Assembly: GCA_000316135.1 (NCBI GenBank)
Contig: JH993801.1
Span: 1,631 to 49,264, forward strand
DNA: 47,634 bases
DNA from: Trachipleistophora hominis
Lineage: Eukaryota; Microsporidia; Pleistophoridae
Direction: 5' to 3'
Shown: one piece after another, positions 41,600 through 47,634 of the stretch
How the letters are laid out: each line of letters begins with the position of its first letter
Numbering within the stretch: position 1 is the stretch's first letter
The notes under the pieces: model-generated
Seen by the model: the letters and a program-made list of their open reading frames with translations, nothing else
Database searches by the model: none
What the model was told of the DNA's origin: nothing
Translations under genes and position numbers: made by a program

Positions 41600-41926
41600 T
41601 CATAATAATAAAAAGACAACTAGCAAGTTGATTGCTCAGTTCGAGAAAAAAATTCAAAAAATATTATTTTATTTTTTCATTACTATTAATAAGTAATATA
41701 TTGTTATCTGAAGTTCCCATCTTTCATATTTGACTCAGCATTCATTTACAATCGATGTTTAGATTACTTGTTGATGCAGGCAGAAAGTTAATTTTCTAAC
41801 CCCTATCGAAAAATATTGATCAACAAGAAATGAATAAAAATGATTAAATTTAGAAGAGTCAGAGAAATTAAACAAAACTCACACCAATTCAAACATTCCG
41901 TTTTCTAAACGGAACAGCGTAGCTAG
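41600..41926 (+). mobile_element. R1 element, second of a tandem pair
   Basis: 327 bp. Starts TCATAATAATAAAAAGACAA. Ends with a perfect 8-bp hairpin TTCCGTTT/AAACGGAA (41896-41903 and 41907-41914), eight bases, then CTAG (41923-41926) followed by T. TC at one end plus hairpin and CTAG at the other matches Helitron termini. No open frame. Confidence 0.75.
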
Positions 41927-42157
41927 TATTAAATAATAAAACAAAACGAACGAAAAAAATTGTCATTAGAATCTTTAAGTTGTATTTGTTACAAATTATT
42001 TTAATCTCATATTAAGCAAATATGAAACATACTATTGATAATGTTTATTGGCATTGATCACGTTAACCCAGTTGTTATAAACGATATAAAGTAGTATGAA
42101 TATTTAATTAGTGGCAATAGTTTTCCATTGTGACAGAGGACTAATTTATACACACAG

Positions 42158-42262
42158 TAACTTTCTTGTTAAAAGAGCTTTGGTTTTCATTTCTTGTATC
42201 TCACATCACATGCACTCTTATTATTCGCTGAGACTAACTATGACCACTGGTCTTTGGTTCAT
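42158..42262 (+). repeat. R2 dispersed repeat copy
   Basis: TTTCATTTCTTGTATCTCAC arm, core TTCGCTGAGACTAACTATGA and CCACTGGTCTTTGGTTCATT. Confidence 0.65.
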
Positions 42263-42263
42263 T

Positions 42264-42366
42264 AAATGTGTTTTTTTACTAAAAATATGTTTATTTATCT
42301 ATCACATCACCATATCCACTCTTCTAGTTCGCTGAAACCAACCACACGGCCACTAGCATTTGATTT
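42264..42366 (+). repeat. R2 dispersed repeat copy
   Basis: Immediately follows the previous copy: TTTATTTATCTATCACATCA arm, core AGTTCGCTGAAACCAACC, then GGCCACTAGCATTTGATTTG. Confidence 0.6.
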
Positions 42367-42657
42367 GTGGATTTTCTTTTTTTCCTATATGGAATGCGAT
42401 CAACAAAACTTCCTTTTCTACTTTTAAATTTTTATTATTTATGTTTTTTTAACGTTACTTTTATTTCCATATGAGGAGTAAAAACAGTTTTTAACGGGTG
42501 GTAGTATGTTCTTTAAATCTCAATCATGAAAAATAGCAACGTAGTTTCGGAAAATAATCATAATACTAAAAATATTTAATTTCATATTTTTATCAAAATG
42601 TAAGATAATTTTTTTTTGAATAAATCATTTTCGAGTTGCTTCTTTTTTTGTTAACAC

Positions 42658-42973
42658 CTACTCCACTCCACTTATAAAACGATTGATTAGAATTAGTATC
42701 TAACCGATGAGTTTTATTTTTTAATCTTTTTTGATTTTTCCTATCCATCTTTGTTCATTTTGCCTACTCTTATACGGTTCGCAAAATTAATTCTTAGTTA
42801 AAAATGATATTTTCATCAAATATCGATTGTAAAAGATAATTGAAGATGTTTCATTATATTACATTACAATTAATTATAAATATGCAATTTTTTCATTTTC
42901 TATTATATGAGTAATAATAAACCTTTTTCCAACTAACCAATCAGCTTACAAATTGTCTTTCTATTAATATTGA
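42658..42973 (-). mobile_element. R1 element, inverted diverged copy
   Basis: Plus strand begins CTACTCCACTCCACTTATAA (degraded CTAG/hairpin end) and ends CAATCAGCTTACAAATTGTC, TTTCTATTAATATTGA. About 316 bp. Confidence 0.55.
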
Positions 42974-44196
42974 TCGGAAATGAATTATTTTCAAGAGTGT
43001 TAGCAGGAACACTTGACGTACAATACTATGGTTTAAACGTGCATAATAGTGTAATATGCGTCTTTGTGTTCATCTCGATGTGATATACATCTATGAAAAT
43101 ATACCATTACATGATCACCAGACTTGATCTTAATTAAAAACCGCAAAACCACGAAATATACGTAACTCATTGACGCGCTATAAATGTTTATTTTTAATAC
43201 TCGATCCAAATAAAATAAGAAAGTACTGGCTAAATTCGCAGACTGTACTATAAAACCAAAAAGTTATTTTACAGAATACTTTAAACATTTAAAAACGGGT
43301 TTAATTCTTAACTTTATATAATCAAGTGTGAAGAATCAATTACACCTTGTTTTCAATATTTATTGTTATTTCATTTTTTGACACTTCAGAAAGGCAAATT
43401 TTTTCAACAACATTCGTTTATAAAGTTTACTTTTATTCGTTAACGCAGTAAATAATGTTTTCGTTAATTAGGTATGTTTCTTAGATTAGTCGCTTGTGCT
43501 CTCGTTTTTTATTATTAGACTGATGAAAAATCGGTACGAAGATAAAAAATAGAAAAAAAACAGCAAAAAAGTCTGAAAATGGAACCATGAATGGTTTTGT
43601 TAATGTACACAACTGTATAGTCTCTTAATTCGATCATTGAAAATTTTATACACCATTTTTTTAAGATTTATCAACTATTAATTTGAATTTATATAAATAA
43701 ATACCTCTATATGTTACATACATCGTCTAAAAAAAATTTAAAGAAAAATTATCATTTGACATATTTTATAGATACGCCGTAAATAATAAAATGTTTTGGT
43801 TCGGATTTTTTACTTACGAAAGAACACGTCATAATGTTTTTTTACAAATCTATAATTTATCCTAAAGCAGTAATTAATCGAGTTCTTACTTCTGTTTTTG
43901 GCCACAATAACGGAAAAAAACCTTTTCCAAATAAACTTTCTTGAAAGTGTATATAATCCTTTAAAAATAATGAAATTGGAATATTATGTTAACAAAGTTG
44001 TAGTTATTGAAGTTTTCGATCGACAGTACTTCATGTTCATTTTTATCTCCTAAAAAGTAATAACTTCAAGTTTTGCATGTACTATAATGAAAAAAAAGAA
44101 TTTTTTGAAAATTATGGTGCCGCATTTAACCGTATTTTTTTCGCTTATCATTTTTGATATCGTGTTGAATATAAAGAAAGGAAGCACGTAGACCTC

Positions 44197-46078
44197 ATGC
44201 TTATCGAATTGAAAGATGTGTCAATTCGTGTAAAGAATAGGAGCGAAAAAGGAAAAAAGGTCGGTGAACACATACTTTCGAATGTGTGTGGTGAAATACG
44301 TGCCGGTTTTACAGCCGTAATAGGGCCTAGTGGATGTGGGAAAACAACACTTTTGAGAACAATCCTGGGTAAAGTGCCTTCTGAATACATTTCATCGGGT
44401 GAAATATCCTATTGCGGTAGAAAAAGAGTTTTGGATGAGTGGACACGCATGACAACGTATCTTGATCAATGTGAATCTGTTTCGGCATTCTTGACCGCGA
44501 AGGAATGTCTATACTACGCTGCAGTATTTAGTTCTAAATACACAAAGTCAGTTATATACGAAAAAATCGAAGAGATTGCGAAAAAACTGTCTTTAAAAAA
44601 CGTTTTGAATTGCGCGATGGTAAATTTATCAGGTGGACAGGTAAAGCGAGTCCAAATTGCACTTGAGCTGATTATCGATATGCCTATTATTTTGCTAGAT
44701 GAGCCTACAACCGGTGTTGATAATGTGCTGGCATACCGAATTATTGAATTTTTGAAGGAAATAGCTGGCTATAACAAAATTGTTGTGTGTAGTATTCATC
44801 AGCCAGATGACCGAACACTCATGTTGTTTGATCGGGTCATACTCATGAACTGGGGCAGAATAGTTTACAACGGAACTGTGGGTAACATTGCAAGAACAAT
44901 TGCCGAGAATGGATTTCTGAACATCGATAACTTGGAAATATCAACGTATGTACTCGATTTTTTGAATACTGGCCGAGTAAAATATGTAGATCCGAGTGAG
45001 CATTGTCAAATTGTAGACAATATGGTGTCTAAATATTTGCTTACATGTCGTAAACATAAAAGAAAATACGTTGAAAAGAAAAGTAACGAGTTTTACCTAC
45101 GTTTTGCACCCTGTTTTAATCACATCATCATGCTATGCAAGCGAGACCTAAAGATAACCTTTAAACCATTACGTTTGCAAATATTTATACTTATTCTTTA
45201 TAATTTGCTGTTTTTGGCATTACCTTTTGTACCATTAAGCCTATATAAAGGAAATACCAGCGAGACGGTTCTTAATACAGAGAAACAAATATTAAACCTT
45301 GAGAAAGAATTAACCAACCACATACAATCTTCATTATGCTTTTGTCTAAGTAATGTAGCGCTCTACATTAATCAATACAAAAATCAAACCGTTTTTCTTG
45401 CGGTCAAGGAGATAAACAGACATGCTTACACGATTACTTCGTACTATATCGGTACGATGCTTCTCAGTATTACGTATTTCTTGCCAGTATTCATCTTGGA
45501 TTTAGTTCTGTTTCGTGTGCTGTCCAGAGACCTGTTTGATAACATGTCGTTGGTTCTCATCACTTTGTTCTTTTTCTCAACAATTTTTTTTTAATTTTGT
45601 GCTCAATGCATCTGAAAATTATGTGTTACAATACATACTTACGATGATAAGTATAGTTCTAAACTCATATCCTTGGATTATGTCGCATTTTATAACCGAT
45701 ATTAAAACCAAATGGTTGAAAACCTCCATATCCATATTGCTTCATATTTTTCCAGCAAGTACATTTCTTCCTTTCATAATTCTGCGAATTTATGAAAGAC
45801 GTATTGCTAGATTGAGGTCTAACGATATTAATGCGTCAATCCGTGCACGGATTTATACAAAGATCGTGAACAATATTCGAACGGGTGTTTTGCTCATCCC
45901 CGACCAGTGTTATATTTCGTATTCATTGATGGTGTGTTTTCTCGTAGTCTATCTTGCACTGAGTTATTTTGTTACTATAAGACCGTTTTGTTTCGAAAGC
46001 AGAGTTGATTTGAGTAAAAAAGTGATTGCGGAAGACGAGGATGAAAAGGTACGAGTGCGTGTAGTAAAAAATGATTGA
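44197..46078 (+). CDS. ABCG-type half transporter, frameshifted
   Basis: Nucleotide-binding domain first, then membrane domain, the order of the ABCG/White family. Walker A GPSGCGKTT (43-51), Q-loop Gln91, signature LSGGQ (144-148), Walker B IILLDEPTTG (164-173), switch His201 (SIHQPDD). The membrane domain begins about residue 325 (LQIFILILYNLLFLALPFVP). The first frame stops at 45593 after FFSTIFF. The continuation, in the +1 frame, resumes with NFVLNASENYVLQY and holds the remaining spans and an acidic tail. The join is a run of nine T (45584-45592); eight T give one protein of about 626 residues, normal for an ABCG half transporter. Most likely a homopolymer error, otherwise a recent pseudogene. 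It would work as a dimer exporting a lipid or hydrophobic compound. ATG preceded by ACCTC rather than a full C-run. Confidence 0.9.
45584..45592 (+). other. Frameshift site in a T9 run
   Basis: Removing one T joins ...TIFF to NFVLNAS in frame; the unmodified frame reads TAA immediately after the run. Confidence 0.8.
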
Positions 46079-47010
46079 GAAAATTGGTCGATTTAATGAG
46101 GTAATTATTGCACATCAGAACGATTTATTTGATTTTGTGGATACGTGCATATTTCCTTCGTTAATTAAAGCTCGCTTATTATATCTTCTTGCATGTGACA
46201 TTATCCGAACATTGTCTCACTCAATTATATAAAAGAAGGAATGTTAAATAAACATGCTATTATAAATAACTCTTAAAAACGTTTTTTAAAATTCTTTGCT
46301 GGTGCGGTTCACGGTCATTCTTTCTTAAATATAATTTTCTATCCTTTTGTGTAAGACGTGTATGGTTGAACAACTGTTTTAAAAATGCAACTTCTATTCT
46401 TGATGACATATGTACGTGTATATTAAATGCTACTTCATCATACACTTAAGTGATGTGAACTGTTTTCATATTAATACTTATTTACAATGACTGCGAATTT
46501 GTATTACGTGAAAGAGCAATCGAATATGTCAGTAACAAATAGCTCATTATGTATTGAACTAAGTCTGATTTATTTTGGTACTAATTTTGAACTTAATTAC
46601 AAAAACTATTGCCGACTCTTTTACAATGAACAGGTCAGATTAGTTCCCATAAGTAGCACTGATATTCTAATAAGAAGGATTTAGAACCACGTAAATCAAT
46701 GGTCGTCAAGGCCACAGTCGGCGCTCAGCGCGTCAGGAAAGTTTGTTTGGTGTGATGTGTCAATTAAAGGATTTTCAAGCAACTAAAAATCAATTTGCTA
46801 AAACGAACGTGGTTTTATTTTACCTTTATACGTTTACCATAACTCTTTTATACCATATAATTTAATTTAAATTATATCGTGAAAAAATACGTTTAATACT
46901 AACAGTTGGTACAAATCTGTTTATTACTCGTTTATTCGCTCAAAAGTTGGTTGTAATTCTTCATATTCAAAGCATGTCATAGTAGTGTACCAATGGTAGT
47001 CACGAATCCA
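46079..47010. other. Intergenic region with inverted R2
   Basis: R2 at about 46688-46795. Frames at 46260-46445 (minus, basic, GTG start) and 46487-46684 (plus) are short and unrecognised; I did not call them. Confidence 0.5.
46688..46795 (-). repeat. R2 dispersed repeat copy, inverted
   Basis: CGTAAATCAATGGTCGTCAA, hairpin GCGCTCAGCGC, then GTTTGGTGTGATGTGTCAAT, TAAAGGATTTTCAAGCAA. Collinear with the copy at 25795. Confidence 0.6.
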
Positions 47011-47434
47011 TCAATGCCATCGTCTCATTTCTAGATAGTTGCAGTAAATTAAAAACGCTATTGAACACAGATAATAAAGGAACATAAAAATACCCGAATA
47101 TCTCCATAATTCGCTGGCAACAACGCACGTTTCGCAGTGCCGTTTTCCGGTCTCAAGCAACAAAATGTTGCATAGTACGATGAATAATCCAATCATGTAA
47201 AGTGCCTCTGTAAATATTCTACACACTAAATTAGAATAATGACTTACATTTTAAAGATTTTGATAGAAAGACTGGTCTCTCTACAAACATCGAAACCGTT
47301 GATAATATGTGAACGACTGCAATTAGGATTACAACAACGTATTGTTCGACAAGGGAAGGTGCAAGTACGCTCACAATCATCAGGTTTCCGATGGAAATGC
47401 CGAGTAGACATATGTTCAATTTGTTTGTTGTCAT
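47011..47434 (-). CDS. Spliced multi-span membrane protein, possibly Frag1/DRAM/Sfk1 (PGAP2-like), 5' end uncertain
   Basis: Two exons are visible: 47248-47434 and 47011-47225, joined over a 22-nt intron (47247-47226) that starts GTAAGT and ends CTAATTTAG. The joined part has 133 residues with about four spans. I placed the start at the first in-frame ATG (47434, MTTNKLNICLL), but the frame stays open to 47524 (KRISKLF...), and TTAATCAG (ending 47503) looks like an acceptor. An upstream exon, perhaps beyond the window, is likely. The pattern H-C-E-x-x-V ... Y ... AF near the C-terminus (KRHCETCVVASELWRYSG, then SIAFLIYCNYLEM) resembles the end of PGAP2/Frag1 proteins, which act in GPI-anchor remodelling at the Golgi. 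That link is from memory and tentative. Confidence 0.65.
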
Positions 47435-47634
47435 GAGAAACAACTTGCTTATTCTTTTATATACAATCGATAAATTATACAAACAAAAACTGCCACATGA
47501 TCTGATTAAGCATGCAAAAATCACAAAAATTTGAAACTATTAGTTAACAATATGCAAGGATATTGCCTAGCAATTTACATCTAAAAGATACTTGAATATT
47601 GATGTAGCTGTATGTTTATATCCATACCAACGTT

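Larger units (their letters stand above)
40202..44196. other. 4-kb gene-poor region with R1 and R2 elements
   Basis: Triple direct repeat AATACGCTTAATTGTT near 40367, 40416 and 40468. R2 copies at 40974, 42158 and 42264; R1 copies at 41275, 41600 and 42658. A frame at 40499-40672 (first ATG at 40672, begins MFFYAHDSTEHILRSNK) has coding-like base composition but no recognised family. 42980-44150 is AT-rich and empty. Confidence 0.5.

Noticed and set aside
46260..46445. 61-codon basic minus-strand frame
   Set aside because: Starts with GTG; the ATG version is 49 residues and matches no ribosomal or polymerase subunit I know.
46487..46684. 65-codon plus-strand frame
   Set aside because: AT-rich, runs into the R2 repeat, no motif.

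Overview
The window looks like a piece of a microsporidian genome, from a lineage with long intergenic spacers. The intergenic DNA is very AT-rich. The proteins are fungal-type but short: Bud31 has about 122 residues and Gar1 about 142. The introns are only 21-25 nt, start with GTAAGT, and have a branch-like YTAAT almost touching the 3' end. Nine of the eleven unique genes with a clear start carry a C-run (CCC to CCCCC) 0-11 nt before the chosen ATG, a start signal reported in microsporidia. I supported about 18 protein genes in 47.6 kb. I saw no rRNA, tRNA or CRISPR array. There is one assembly gap (N, 28356-28638).

Left part (1-20 kb), single-copy genes: transketolase (+), a polytopic membrane protein with a Lys-rich tail (-), a possible 60-residue single-span protein (+), an ER-type TPR/J-domain protein whose HPD motif is lost (+), a tandem-CCCH zinc-finger protein (+), a Lys-rich unknown (-), BUD31 (+), an isoprenylcysteine methyltransferase of the Ste14 type (+), and a saccharopine-dehydrogenase-like oxidoreductase (-) split by a -1 frameshift at a run of seven A.

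Middle (20.7-33.4 kb): five tandem paralogues on the minus strand, 2.6-3.3 kb apart. Each encodes a multi-span membrane protein of 270-274 residues. I rebuilt all five from the same four-exon plan: exon 1 (424-427 nt), an 11-nt microexon, exon 3 (exactly 269 nt in every copy) and exon 4 (109-118 nt). The third intron of every copy ends in TTG or TCG rather than AG. This is the most unusual signal in the window. The family loosely resembles fungal UPF0658 Golgi membrane proteins (YKKIG and FGKGL motifs).

Right part (34-47.6 kb): GAR1 (-), a large ROCK/MRCK-like kinase with coiled coil and C-terminal C1 domain (-), an ABCG-type half transporter (+) broken by one extra T in a T run, and at the edge a spliced membrane protein (-) that may belong to the Frag1/DRAM/Sfk1 group.

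Two dispersed non-coding repeat families fill the spacers. R1 (about 316-327 bp) has a perfect hairpin near one end followed by CTAG, and occurs tandemly and nested around and beyond the paralogue array. R2 (about 110 bp, both orientations) keeps a small hairpin whose stem bases change together between copies. BUD31, a spliceosome component, fits the 16 tiny introns seen here. No operons are expected. Gene names rest on recognised motifs and remembered family sequences; no search was run.
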